Assembly (NCBI GenBank): GCA_028280715.1
Contig: JANQLG010000022.1
Location: 1 to 64,000 of the forward strand
Source: Spongiibacteraceae bacterium
GTDB lineage: Bacteria; Pseudomonadota; Gammaproteobacteria; Pseudomonadales; Dasaniaceae
Length of the DNA: 64,000 nucleotides
Direction: 5' to 3'
Shown here: in pieces, positions 49,518 through 60,055 of the stretch
How positions within the stretch are numbered: the stretch's first letter is position 1
Layout of the letters: the number at the start of each line of letters is the position of its first letter
Made by a program: the position numbers and the translations under genes
Notes under the pieces: model-generated
The model's database searches: none
The model's input: only the letters and a program-made list of their open reading frames with translations
Told to the model about the DNA's origin: nothing

Positions 49518-52500
49518 ATGACTATCACCGTCCGTAAAGGAGCGGCCACGCGCGTCACTTATTCACTTCCCGATCCTACAGGGAACTGTGACCCACGTTA
49601 CATGGACCGCAATTCTCTTGTGACACCCGATGGTGGCACCCACTGGTTAGAACGGCAACCAGATGGCTTTGTGCTTTTTTACGAGTGCCCACCCTGCTCT
49701 TCTTCATCCAGTTCTTCCACCTCCGATTCATTATCTTCATATTCTTCAGGCTCCTCCGGTTCATCGGGCAGTTCGGCTGGGTCTTCAGGTGGATCTTCTG
49801 GTAGCTCATCAGGATCGTCATCCTCTTCAAGTTCTTCTAGTGCGTCCCTCAGCAGTGCATCCACCAGCATTATAATAGAGGAAGAATGGCCACCGCCCTG
49901 GGAGCAGTGGGAACAACAACAATGGGAAGAACCCCCGATTATTGAAATTCCCGGCGAACCAACCATTGTCATTCAAGGGTCTGGTAGCTCAAGCTCATCA
50001 TCCAGCTCTTCCTCCAGTTCCTCATCATATTCCAGTGCCAGTTCAAGCGCCGGTTCCAGTGCTGACTCCAGTGGATCATCATCCGGCAGCTCTTTAGGCT
50101 CATCATCAAGCGCTACATCCACCAGTTCAAGCATGTCATCTGAAAGTAGCAGTTGTTGCGGTATGCAGCCCGAGTTCGGTTATGTGCGCAATATTTTGCC
50201 ATTGGCTTATGCCACACCGCATTTAGGCCCTGAGATTAATACTCAGGGCGCGATGGCAAGGGCTGAGCAACCGATGCTCTGCTCCATTGACCAGGAAGTA
50301 TTTTGTAACCCGGCACAAATTCAAAGCAGTTTTTATCAACACGACAACCACGATCTGTCTGCCTCCTATAGTTTGGATGGCAACGACAATGCATTGGATC
50401 GCACCTTACAAACCATACAAAATCTCGCAGTGGGTTTTCGGCTGCGCACTGAAGAAATGGGGAATGATTGTGCTGCATCGACTGGCACAGCTTCAGTCAA
50501 TTTACGCAGTGGCAATTTGGTATTGTCCCATGGTTTAGCGGAAGGCGGCCCTGCTGATCCACCGCTGCGTTTATTTTATAACAGCCAACGTCACACAGAA
50601 GATTCACCCTTTGGTAAAGGCTGGTCTGATCTTTACGATCAATGGGTGGAGGGGCTTTGCTCCGACACCCGCCCAGCGCCGCAGGAAGAACGCTGCTGGT
50701 TGCGAAAATTGATTAACCCTGCCGGGCAAGAGTGGCAACTACTACGCGACAACGACGGCAAGCTGCGACAAATTCGCGGGCCCGATGGCAATGTTGTTGA
50801 ATACACCTATCGCGGCGGTTACTTGTCACGTATCCGCGACAGCTATGGCCGCAGCACGTTGATAGAAATCAGTGGCGGCCTGTTACGACGCATTGTTGAT
50901 CCCGATGGTCGCGAAACCGTTTTCCGTTATGACGCCGATTCTCTGCTAGTTGAGTGCCAACTCAATGGTGGCCAAGTCACCCGCTTTGAATATGACCACT
51001 GTATACGACTAACGGCCATCACCACCCCGGAATCAGAAACCACCCGTTACGAATATATTTGTGAAGTGCCGGAAAAGCGCAATGTCATCGACGCACGCAA
51101 TCATAAAACCGAACTTACCTTGGATGCCGAAGGTAATGTCGGCATCGCCGTAGACGCGGAAGGTATTCAAACGCAATTTTCCTGGGACAGTTTGCAACGG
51201 CTGGTATCTATGACCAACGGTCTCGGCGATACCCTTTCATTTAGCTATACACGAATGAAGGATTTATCGCGCAGACTAACAACGCTGACCAAAGCCGATG
51301 GCAACACCCTGCAACTAACCTATAACACCGATGAAGCCGCCATCACACAAATCACCGATGAGAAAGGTAATAGCACCAGTTTAGTCTGGCAACGCCTGCA
51401 TCCCGACCACTACCCGGGTTTTGTACAACAGATGACCGATGCCGCAGGCCATGTCACCCGTTATAACTACACAGCGGTTGGACAATTATCATCAGCAACC
51501 AACCCCTTAAACGCAACGTCAAACTGGAATTACGATACACGGTTTCGCCGTGTTGGTTTCAACAATGCTGAAAATGAAAGCACCCAGTTTAGTTACAATG
51601 CCCAGGGGCACATTGAATCGACAACCAATCCATTAACTCATGCAACGTCCTTCACCTATAACCTGACTGGCCATCGCCTTTCAGTCACCGACCCAAACAA
51701 TCACACCACCGATTACGAATACGATCAAAATGGACGCCTGATAAAAATAACCAACCCATTAGGCTTTAGCTGGCAAACCAGTTACGACAACGATGGCCGG
51801 GTTATTAGCCAAACCGACCCTAACGGTAATACTACATCGCGAAGCTACGACCCAACCTTTAATCTGATTACGCAAACCAGTGCGCGAAATTTCATTACCC
51901 GACACAACTACGATCGAGTCAATCGAAAAACATCCACTGAAAACGCGTTGGGTCATACAACATCATTTAAATACGATAATGACGATAACCTTACCGAGCA
52001 AACCGACCCCCTGGGTAACACGCATCGCTACCAGTACGATAAAAACCGACAACTTATCGAAGAACAAGATCCACTAAACCACACTACCTCCTACAGTTAC
52101 GATGCCGTCGGTAATCGTTTAACGACAACAAATCCTTTAGGTCATAGTGTTAACACCACCTACGATAATTTATATCAAGTGACTGAGAGTCGTGATCCGC
52201 TGGGCCATATCACCAGCTTTCAATACGATGCGGCAGGCCGACAAACGTCAGAGACTGACCCACGCCTTAACACTATACAAAGAGAATACGATGCGGTTGG
52301 GCGTTTAACCAAAGTCATTAACCCCTTAGGGCATAGCACTGAAACCGAATACGATGCCAACGGCCAGATCATCACCATCACAGAAGCCAATGGCGCCATA
52401 ACACGAAGGGAATATGACCCGGCAGGTTTGGAAATTGCCATTATCGATCCGTTACAACGACGCACAAATTTCCAATACGATGCCGCCAACCAACGTATTG

Positions 52501-55500
52501 AAGAAGAAAATCCTCTAGGCGAAAAAAATCTCTCTGAATACGACCCCGCAGGTCAAATCATTGCCACTGAAAATCCATTGGGCGAACGCACACTCTATGG
52601 TTACGATGAAGACGGCAATCAAACAACCGTCACCAACTCCGCTGGCGAAATTATTAGCACCGAATATGATGCGCTCAATCAACCCACTGCGCAGATTAAC
52701 CCGCTCTCCTTTCGAACTGAAACCGAGTACGACGCGGCCAGCCGAGCCATTCGCATTCGCAATGCTTTAGGTCATGTGACTGAAACCGAGTACGATGCCG
52801 CAGGACGCGCCACAGCCATAATCGATCCGTTAGGCCGCCGCACTGAAACAGACTATGACGCTGCCAACCAGGTTATCGAGGTTCGCAATCCTCTCGGCGA
52901 AGCACAACAAACACAATATGATGCTGTAGGACAGGTCATTGCCACCATCGACCCACTCGGCAATCAAACCGCAATGGAGTTTGATGCCACCGGCAATCAA
53001 ACCAAAGTGACGTCTCCCGAAGGCCATAGCAGTATCACCGAATACGATGCCAATAATCAGGCCATCGCCATGATTGACGCCCTGGGCAATCGCGATGAAA
53101 CCGATTACGACGAAGTCAGTCGCGTTATCGAAGTACGCAATGCTCTGGGAGAAAGTACGCAAACCATTTTTGACCTGGCAGGACAAGCCACTGCATCCGT
53201 AGATCCATTAAACCGACGTACAGAAACACAATTCGATGACGCAGGCCGCGCTATCAAAATCACCGACCCCTTAGGCCACTTCACCGAAACCGAATACGAT
53301 GCCGCAGGAAAAATAACAGCCACCATTGACGCCCTGGGTAACCGCACAGAATTAAGCTACGACCTGGCGGGAAGAGCCACTGCCGAACGTTACGCCACTG
53401 GCGATACCCTACAAAAAGAATATGACGCTGCAGGGCAACTCACCGCCACCATTGATGCCTTAGGTAATCGCAGTGAAACAATTTATGATGCCATCGGCCA
53501 GGTCACCGACGTTATCGACCCCTTGGGTAACAGCGAACAAAATGAATACGATGCCGCCAGCCAATTAACGGCAACTATTAATGCGCTGGGTTATCGAACA
53601 GAAAATGATTACGATGCCGCTGGCCGAGTGATCGCCGTTACCAATGCCGAAAATGAAACCTCCCGTTCAGAGTACGATGCCGCAGGCCAAGTCATCGCCA
53701 CCGTCGATCCGTTAGGCAACCGCACCGAAACGGATTTTGATAAAGACGGCCATGCCATTGAAATCCGCAATCCATTAAATGAAATCACTGGCAACGAATA
53801 TGATGCTGTAGGCAATTTAACCGCCACCATCGATGCCCTGGGCAACCGCACAGAAAACGAATACGATGCCGCTAATCGACTGATTACCGTTATTGATGCA
53901 GAAAATAACGCAACGCGCACCGAATATGATGCAGCCAGTCAGGTGATTGTTAACATTGATGCCTTAAACCAGCGCACTGAAACCACCTACGATTTAGCCG
54001 GTCGCGCCACTGAAGTCAAAAACCCTCTTGGTGAAATCACACAAACAGATTATGACGCCGCAGGCAATGCCACTACCACCATCGGTCCGTTAGGTAATCA
54101 CACCGAAACCGTTTACGACAGTCTCAACCGCGCCATAGAAGTGATCGACCCACTAGGTGCCATCACACGAACCGAATACGATGCCAACGGCAATGTTACA
54201 GCGACTATTGACCCTTTAGGTAACCGCTCAGAAAATGAATACGATGCGGCAAACCGCACCACCCTGACGCGAAATCCCCTGGGTGACGCGACACGCACTG
54301 AGTACGACGCAATCGGGCAAATCATTGCCATCGTTGATGAGCTCAATAACCGCACACAGTATGAATTTGATCGTGCCGGCAGACAAACTGCCATCATCGA
54401 CCCATTAAATAATCGTACCGAAACCACCTACGATGCCGCCGGGCGCGTCACCGAAGTCACTAACCCGGAACACGAAACGGTGCGAACCGAATACGATGCC
54501 GCCAGCCGCGCTATCGCCTCAATTGATGCGTTAGGTAACCGCACCGAGACCATTCACGATGCAGTCGGTCAGCCCATCACAGTAACCAATGCACTCGGAG
54601 CTACCACCACAACGGAGTACGATAAATTAGGGCGCGTGACCGCCACCATCGATCCCTTAGGTAACCGTACAGAAACCGAATACGACGATATCGGTCAGGT
54701 CATCGCCACCATCGCCGCCGACAATGCCGCTACCCGTTATGAATTCGATGCCGCCGGGCGCCAAACGGTGATCATAGATGCACTCGGCCAACGGACAGAG
54801 ACACAATACGACGCCGCTGGTCGTACCATTGAAATTAAAAACGCATTAAACGAAGTCACCCGTACCGAATACAATGCCGCAGACCACGCCACCGCCTCCA
54901 TTGATTCACTGGGGCAACGTACCGAAAGCCAATATGATTTAGCGGGGCAAGTGACTGCAGTCATCAACCCCTTGGGCGAAACACAACGAACCCAATACGA
55001 TAACGCTGGCCGCGTCACTGCCACCATCGACCCGCTCGGCAACCGCAGTGAAACGGAGTACGATGCCGCTGGCCAAGTGGTTTTAACTCGCAGTCCGTTA
55101 AATGAAGAAACACGTACCGAATACGATGCCGCTGGCCGGGTGACTGCTACCATTGACGCCTTAGGCTATCGCACAGAAACACTCTATGACGCTGCCAGTC
55201 GCACTATTGAAGTCATCAATGCTCTGGGCTATTCATCAAAAACGGAATACGATGCCACCGGCCGAGTCACAGCACAGATCAATCCGCTGGGGCATCGCAC
55301 CACCACCTTATACGATGCGATTGGCCAAGCAATCCAGGTAACTAATGCCGAAAATGAAATTACACAAACAGAATATGATTTGGCGGGTCGAGTCACTGCC
55401 ATCATCAATCCGCTTGGTCATAGAACAGAGCATGAATACGATGAAGTCGGCCGCGAGATTTTATTGCGTGACGCCTTGGGCAATGTTGCCCGCACCGAAT

Positions 55501-58500
55501 ACGATGCCCTGGGTCGCGCCACCGCCACAATTAATGCGTTAGGTCATCGAACAGAATCACAATTTGATGCCGTTGGTCGTATCACCGCAATCATCAATCC
55601 TTTACAGGAAACACAGAGAACAGAATACGATGCCGCCGGGCGTGTCACAGCGACTGAAGATCCTTTGGGCAATCGAACACAAAATCAATATGATACGGCC
55701 GGTAGAATTATCACCGTTATCGATGCCCTGGGAGGAAGAACACAAACCCGTTATAACGCGGCGGGATTGGCCACAGAAAAAATAAACCCCATCGGCGCCC
55801 GCACGCAAACGCAATACGATGCCGCCGGCCGCCCCATAGCAACCACCAACCCCAACAATCACACATCCACTATCGAATACGATGCGATGGGCCGAGTGAC
55901 TGCCAATATCAATCCACTCAATGTGCGCTCAGAGACAATTTATGATGCCTTAGGTCAAGCGATTGAAACCAGACACAACAACAGCACTTCGGGCAAAACA
56001 GACTACGATATTGCCGGCAGAGCCATCGCCACCGAAGATGCCAGGGGCAATCGCACACAAACCACATTTGATGATGTCGGCCGCGCCATTCTGGTCACTG
56101 ACCCTGCCGGCAATGTGACTCGCACCGAATTCGATGCGGCAGGCCAGGCCATTCGCAGTATTTCCCCATTAGGTGGCGTCACGCAAATGGAATATGACAG
56201 CGTCGGCCGTCTGATAAAAACCACTGATCCCACCGGCGTGGTACAGGAAACCGATTACAATGCCATCGGCCAGGTTATCAGTATTCGCGATACCGCCGGC
56301 AACCGTACCCAATCCCAGTACGATGCGGCGGGCCGAACGATTTCTGTCACCGATGCAGAAGGCGGAGTGATCCGAACAGAATACGATGCCAATGGCCGTA
56401 TCACCGCGCGCATTAATGCTATGAATGGGCGAACTTCATTTGAATACGATGCACTGGGTAATCAAACCGCCATTATCGATGCCAATTCACAGCGCACCAG
56501 TTTCCGTTTCAACGCGGCGGGCCAGTTGGAATCCGAACGCGACTCGCTAGGTAGAGAAACCCGTTACGAATATGACCTTGTCGGCAATATCATTCGCGAA
56601 ACTGATCCGCGCGGCATTGTTACCACACGCACCTTTGATGCATTAAACCGGGTCACCGAAGAGCGCTTCAGCACCGGCGCCGTTAATCGTTACCAATACG
56701 ATAACGATAACAATCGGATTCGCGTTGAAGACAGTAGCGGTCAAATCGATTACGAGTTTGATGAACTTAATCAAACAACACGCGTCAGTCATTCCAACGG
56801 TCAGGTACTGCAATACTTTTATGACGTGTTGGGTTTCCGCGAGCGAATGATTGATCCCGGTGGTGGTGTTTATCAGTACGATCACAATCCACTGGGCCAG
56901 CCCACCCGAGTGCGCAACCCACAGGGCAGAGAAACCCTGTTCGACTACGACACCTCAGGGCGGTTAACTCGTCAACAACACAGCAACGGTGTGGTAACCG
57001 AAAACACTTATAACAACCTGGGCCAGATCAGCAGCATTGCCCATAGCCGCACAGGCAATGTGTTATCCAGTTTTAATTATCAATACAATCGCGTCGGCAG
57101 TCGCATCAGCGAAGTCGATGCCGGCGGTACACAAACCAGTTGGGATTACGACCGCAGCAATCAACTGGTACGGGAGCAACGTAGCGGCGCCAACGGCTTT
57201 GACGTTGCCTACAACTACGATGCGGTGGGTAATCGCCTGCAACAAAATGACAGTGGCGTTGTTACTCAGTATCAATATGATTCTGGCAATCAACTGGTTT
57301 TTGAACAAACAGGCCAGGACATAAGCACTTACCGTTATGATAACGCCGGCAATCGCAGTGAAAAACACACACCAGCAGGTATTACCTTTTACGCCTGGGA
57401 TGAGAGAAACCGTTTAGTCGAAGCAGAGCCTCCCGCCGGTTTAATGCGCTTTGAATACAACGCCGATGGTCAACGCACCAGTAAAGAAAACCCTAATGGC
57501 GAGCGGCGTACCTTTTTATATGATTTTAAAAACTTATTGCAGGAAGTGGATAATAGTGGTGGTTTAATCAATGCTTACACCACCACCGCCAATGAATACG
57601 GTGACCTGGTCAGTCAGTATGATGGTTTAAACAATGACGAACTGTTCCCCACCTTTAACGCCACGGCATCGACAGATTTATTATTGGATGACACCGGCGC
57701 TGTAATAGCGCAATACAAAAATCGCGCCTTCGGCGCTTTGGGCGCCAACGGCACACTGGACTTACAAACCCTGCACCCCGACGAATTTTCCAGCATGAGT
57801 GAAGACAGTTGGTCCGCATTGCAATTGGGACCAACCACCACCATGCAATTTGGCGGTGAGCAGGGTTATTACCAGGATACGGAAACCGATTTGTATTTAC
57901 TCGGTGGCGGCACCAACGGTCGTTACTATGATCCGGTTGCCGGTCGTTTTATCAGCAAAGATCCCGATGGATTTAATGCCGGCGATGAAAATTTATATCG
58001 CTACGTGGAGAACAACCCCATTAACCACACCGACCCCTCCGGCAAAGGCTTCTGGGGTTGGGTGGAGGAAAATGTTCCCGGTGCCCGGACCGTCACACGG
58101 GTGGCTACCCGCACCTATCAACGCGTTAAAAAAGCCGTCACCAAAGTGGGCGGTTTTGTGATGGATAGTGTCAGCTCCGCGGCTATTGGTCTCTTTAATC
58201 GCGCCCTAAGTGCGGCGGGTATCGATATTGAAAAACTCAAAACCAAATTACGGGAATTTGGCGCCGATGTCTTTAAAACCATTAAAGGATTAATCACTCG
58301 CGGCCGCTCGCTGTTTACCGATTTAGCGGACGGTGTGATGCATGGTATCGGTGATTTCCTCGGTGCGCCGATAAGAAGCGGTAGAAGCATTCGCGCGCCG
58401 AAATTAATGCAACGTATCCTCACCGCTGTGGGTGAATGGTTAGGCGTACCCGCGTTAACCACCATCGTGAAAGAATTTGCCGGTAAAGGCGTTGCGGCAT

Positions 58501-60029
58501 TTAAATCCGTCACCGGTATTGTGGTGGACGTATTGGGTTACGGTTGGGGCGATATTCTCGCTATCGTATCCAAAGCCCTGGGCCGGGAGAACTTTTCCTT
58601 AATCACCAATACCGTCAGCAAAATTGCCGAAACCATTGAAGCCGTGGGTGAGGCCGGAGGTGTTGGCAATTGGGTTAAAGGCTTGATTAAGGAAAAGGTT
58701 GAAGGCGTGGAAGAAATGGGACGCGAGCTTTGGACCAATATCAAAGACAATTGGAAAAGCATGATCCCTCCCATCGCCGCCACCGCCATTGCCAAGCTGG
58801 TTGCCAAATTTGTGCCCGGCGCAGGCTGGATTACCGCGCTCTATGACATCGTTATGTTCTTTGTCGAGCAGGGCCGGCGTATCGCCAGCTTCTTTGGCAC
58901 TATTAAAGACGCCTTAGCCGCTGCCATTAAAGGTGGCGCCAGCGTCGTGCAAACCATCGGTCAGAAGGTGTCAGACAGTATCGTTACTGCTCTACCGATT
59001 TTCCTAAGCGGCCTGGCGTCCATTTTTGGTTTGGGCAGCATCCCCAGCAAATTGCGTAAGGCCATGACCAAGGTCAGGGAAACCGCCCAACGCCCACTGA
59101 TCAAATTAATTAAAGCCATCGCCAAACCGATCAAATCGCTGATTGAAAGAGCACGCCGTGGCCTCGCTGGCCGAACCATTGTTTTTGATCCGGTAAAAAG
59201 CGAAGACGGCAAAGCCCGCGTTTGGGTAGAAAAAGACCGGCAAGGTAACTATTTAATTAAAACCGAAGCCAGCCCGGAACAAACCCATAGTGATAAACAG
59301 GATGAAGACATCAAGCAAGTCAATCAAGGTGTTAAAAAGATTGAACAGCTTGGCAAAAAAATAGCTTCCGGCAAAAAACAAGGCGCCGCGGCTACCGCAC
59401 TGGAACTGCGTCGTAAAAAGAAAAGCACCAAACGACATTTGCTTAAACTGCTAGAAAAAGTGCGTAAAAATGCAACTGGCGGCAGCTTTATTGAAAAAGA
59501 AATTACCAGCAGTGATAGCTTTGATCCTATTTGGAATCGTTACGTACGGACTGCATACCGCAAACGCAAGGCATTGAAAAACAAAAAAGGCGGTTTAAAA
59601 GGCTCAGGCAACTGGGCGGCACTGACTTATATTTCTAAAAAGGGACGTTTAACTACTCGATGGGAAATCAGCGGAACGAAAGAATATGACGAAATAGAAG
59701 GCGACAGCAAAGGCGTCTATGGCCATGCGGAATTCCACTTAAGCATCTGGGCAAAAAACAATAAAAGTGAAATCAAAGAAATTGTTTCATTTTTCTCGGA
59801 GCGCTCCGTTTGCCGTACCGCAGGCCGGCTTGGTGGCACACATGGCGGCTGCGACGCATGGATCAATGATTTGCAAAACACATTCCCAGGCAAAAAACCC
59901 TTTGTGGTTTTTCATCTGGTTGATGCCGCTGAAAAACTGACCACCAAAAAAGGCGGTATTCGCTACGAAGCGTCAGATCCGTCCAGTACGCAATTAATGG
60001 ATTGGTATGCAAAAAATATTACTTCATAA
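49518..60029 (+). CDS. Giant serine-linked RHS/YD protein with deaminase-like toxin end
   Basis: This 3503-residue polymorphic-toxin-type protein has these parts. 1-60: small unknown domain ending in CPPC. 61-117 and 154-213: serine-rich linkers separated by a Trp/Glu-rich stretch. 320-2842: RHS/YD shell, about 21-residue repeats, ending in the core with DPDG (D2815) and DPSG (D2839). 2843-3220: hydrophobic/amphipathic helices resembling those in DUF4157/eCIS-associated effectors (IVMFFVEQG, ALPIFLSGLASIFGLG). 3225-3335: basic linker. About 3340-3503: deaminase-like domain, H3403-A-E3405 then C3432 and C3445. No classical signal peptide. No immunity gene is recognised beside it. Ribosome site weak. 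Confidence 0.85.
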   Translation: MTITVRKGAATRVTYSLPDPTGNCDPRYMDRNSLVTPDGGTHWLERQPDGFVLFYECPPCSSSSSSSTSDSLSSYSSGSSGSSGSSAGSSGGSSGSSSGSSSSSSSSSASLSSASTSIIIEEEWPPPWEQWEQQQWEEPPIIEIPGEPTIVIQGSGSSSSSSSSSSSSSSYSSASSSAGSSADSSGSSSGSSLGSSSSATSTSSSMSSESSSCCGMQPEFGYVRNILPLAYATPHLGPEINTQGAMARAEQPMLCSIDQEVFCNPAQIQSSFYQHDNHDLSASYSLDGNDNALDRTLQTIQNLAVGFRLRTEEMGNDCAASTGTASVNLRSGNLVLSHGLAEGGPADPPLRLFYNSQRHTEDSPFGKGWSDLYDQWVEGLCSDTRPAPQEERCWLRKLINPAGQEWQLLRDNDGKLRQIRGPDGNVVEYTYRGGYLSRIRDSYGRSTLIEISGGLLRRIVDPDGRETVFRYDADSLLVECQLNGGQVTRFEYDHCIRLTAITTPESETTRYEYICEVPEKRNVIDARNHKTELTLDAEGNVGIAVDAEGIQTQFSWDSLQRLVSMTNGLGDTLSFSYTRMKDLSRRLTTLTKADGNTLQLTYNTDEAAITQITDEKGNSTSLVWQRLHPDHYPGFVQQMTDAAGHVTRYNYTAVGQLSSATNPLNATSNWNYDTRFRRVGFNNAENESTQFSYNAQGHIESTTNPLTHATSFTYNLTGHRLSVTDPNNHTTDYEYDQNGRLIKITNPLGFSWQTSYDNDGRVISQTDPNGNTTSRSYDPTFNLITQTSARNFITRHNYDRVNRKTSTENALGHTTSFKYDNDDNLTEQTDPLGNTHRYQYDKNRQLIEEQDPLNHTTSYSYDAVGNRLTTTNPLGHSVNTTYDNLYQVTESRDPLGHITSFQYDAAGRQTSETDPRLNTIQREYDAVGRLTKVINPLGHSTETEYDANGQIITITEANGAITRREYDPAGLEIAIIDPLQRRTNFQYDAANQRIEEENPLGEKNLSEYDPAGQIIATENPLGERTLYGYDEDGNQTTVTNSAGEIISTEYDALNQPTAQINPLSFRTETEYDAASRAIRIRNALGHVTETEYDAAGRATAIIDPLGRRTETDYDAANQVIEVRNPLGEAQQTQYDAVGQVIATIDPLGNQTAMEFDATGNQTKVTSPEGHSSITEYDANNQAIAMIDALGNRDETDYDEVSRVIEVRNALGESTQTIFDLAGQATASVDPLNRRTETQFDDAGRAIKITDPLGHFTETEYDAAGKITATIDALGNRTELSYDLAGRATAERYATGDTLQKEYDAAGQLTATIDALGNRSETIYDAIGQVTDVIDPLGNSEQNEYDAASQLTATINALGYRTENDYDAAGRVIAVTNAENETSRSEYDAAGQVIATVDPLGNRTETDFDKDGHAIEIRNPLNEITGNEYDAVGNLTATIDALGNRTENEYDAANRLITVIDAENNATRTEYDAASQVIVNIDALNQRTETTYDLAGRATEVKNPLGEITQTDYDAAGNATTTIGPLGNHTETVYDSLNRAIEVIDPLGAITRTEYDANGNVTATIDPLGNRSENEYDAANRTTLTRNPLGDATRTEYDAIGQIIAIVDELNNRTQYEFDRAGRQTAIIDPLNNRTETTYDAAGRVTEVTNPEHETVRTEYDAASRAIASIDALGNRTETIHDAVGQPITVTNALGATTTTEYDKLGRVTATIDPLGNRTETEYDDIGQVIATIAADNAATRYEFDAAGRQTVIIDALGQRTETQYDAAGRTIEIKNALNEVTRTEYNAADHATASIDSLGQRTESQYDLAGQVTAVINPLGETQRTQYDNAGRVTATIDPLGNRSETEYDAAGQVVLTRSPLNEETRTEYDAAGRVTATIDALGYRTETLYDAASRTIEVINALGYSSKTEYDATGRVTAQINPLGHRTTTLYDAIGQAIQVTNAENEITQTEYDLAGRVTAIINPLGHRTEHEYDEVGREILLRDALGNVARTEYDALGRATATINALGHRTESQFDAVGRITAIINPLQETQRTEYDAAGRVTATEDPLGNRTQNQYDTAGRIITVIDALGGRTQTRYNAAGLATEKINPIGARTQTQYDAAGRPIATTNPNNHTSTIEYDAMGRVTANINPLNVRSETIYDALGQAIETRHNNSTSGKTDYDIAGRAIATEDARGNRTQTTFDDVGRAILVTDPAGNVTRTEFDAAGQAIRSISPLGGVTQMEYDSVGRLIKTTDPTGVVQETDYNAIGQVISIRDTAGNRTQSQYDAAGRTISVTDAEGGVIRTEYDANGRITARINAMNGRTSFEYDALGNQTAIIDANSQRTSFRFNAAGQLESERDSLGRETRYEYDLVGNIIRETDPRGIVTTRTFDALNRVTEERFSTGAVNRYQYDNDNNRIRVEDSSGQIDYEFDELNQTTRVSHSNGQVLQYFYDVLGFRERMIDPGGGVYQYDHNPLGQPTRVRNPQGRETLFDYDTSGRLTRQQHSNGVVTENTYNNLGQISSIAHSRTGNVLSSFNYQYNRVGSRISEVDAGGTQTSWDYDRSNQLVREQRSGANGFDVAYNYDAVGNRLQQNDSGVVTQYQYDSGNQLVFEQTGQDISTYRYDNAGNRSEKHTPAGITFYAWDERNRLVEAEPPAGLMRFEYNADGQRTSKENPNGERRTFLYDFKNLLQEVDNSGGLINAYTTTANEYGDLVSQYDGLNNDELFPTFNATASTDLLLDDTGAVIAQYKNRAFGALGANGTLDLQTLHPDEFSSMSEDSWSALQLGPTTTMQFGGEQGYYQDTETDLYLLGGGTNGRYYDPVAGRFISKDPDGFNAGDENLYRYVENNPINHTDPSGKGFWGWVEENVPGARTVTRVATRTYQRVKKAVTKVGGFVMDSVSSAAIGLFNRALSAAGIDIEKLKTKLREFGADVFKTIKGLITRGRSLFTDLADGVMHGIGDFLGAPIRSGRSIRAPKLMQRILTAVGEWLGVPALTTIVKEFAGKGVAAFKSVTGIVVDVLGYGWGDILAIVSKALGRENFSLITNTVSKIAETIEAVGEAGGVGNWVKGLIKEKVEGVEEMGRELWTNIKDNWKSMIPPIAATAIAKLVAKFVPGAGWITALYDIVMFFVEQGRRIASFFGTIKDALAAAIKGGASVVQTIGQKVSDSIVTALPIFLSGLASIFGLGSIPSKLRKAMTKVRETAQRPLIKLIKAIAKPIKSLIERARRGLAGRTIVFDPVKSEDGKARVWVEKDRQGNYLIKTEASPEQTHSDKQDEDIKQVNQGVKKIEQLGKKIASGKKQGAAATALELRRKKKSTKRHLLKLLEKVRKNATGGSFIEKEITSSDSFDPIWNRYVRTAYRKRKALKNKKGGLKGSGNWAALTYISKKGRLTTRWEISGTKEYDEIEGDSKGVYGHAEFHLSIWAKNNKSEIKEIVSFFSERSVCRTAGRLGGTHGGCDAWINDLQNTFPGKKPFVVFHLVDAAEKLTTKKGGIRYEASDPSSTQLMDWYAKNITS
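51650..56700 (+). repeat. Tandem 63-bp YD-repeat DNA array
   Basis: Within the RHS gene, units of about 63 bp (21 codons) follow one another. Each contains a form of GAATACGATGCCGC (EYDAA) and ends near GGCAACCGCACC (GNRT). Adjacent units are similar enough for recombination, but none are identical over long stretches. The protein repeat wraps the RHS cocoon. Confidence 0.9.
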
Positions 60030-60055
60030 AACTATTGATTATCGTGTAAAAAATT

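Noticed and set aside
52220-56233. Ladder of antisense frames along the RHS gene
   Set aside because: They repeat the same pattern every 63 bp and are reverse readings of YD codons, not genes.
49518-60029. Adhesin or Tc-toxin B/C-type protein
   Set aside because: Serine-rich runs and YD repeats fit loosely, but no TcaC/SpvB domain or signal peptide is seen, and the end looks enzymatic.
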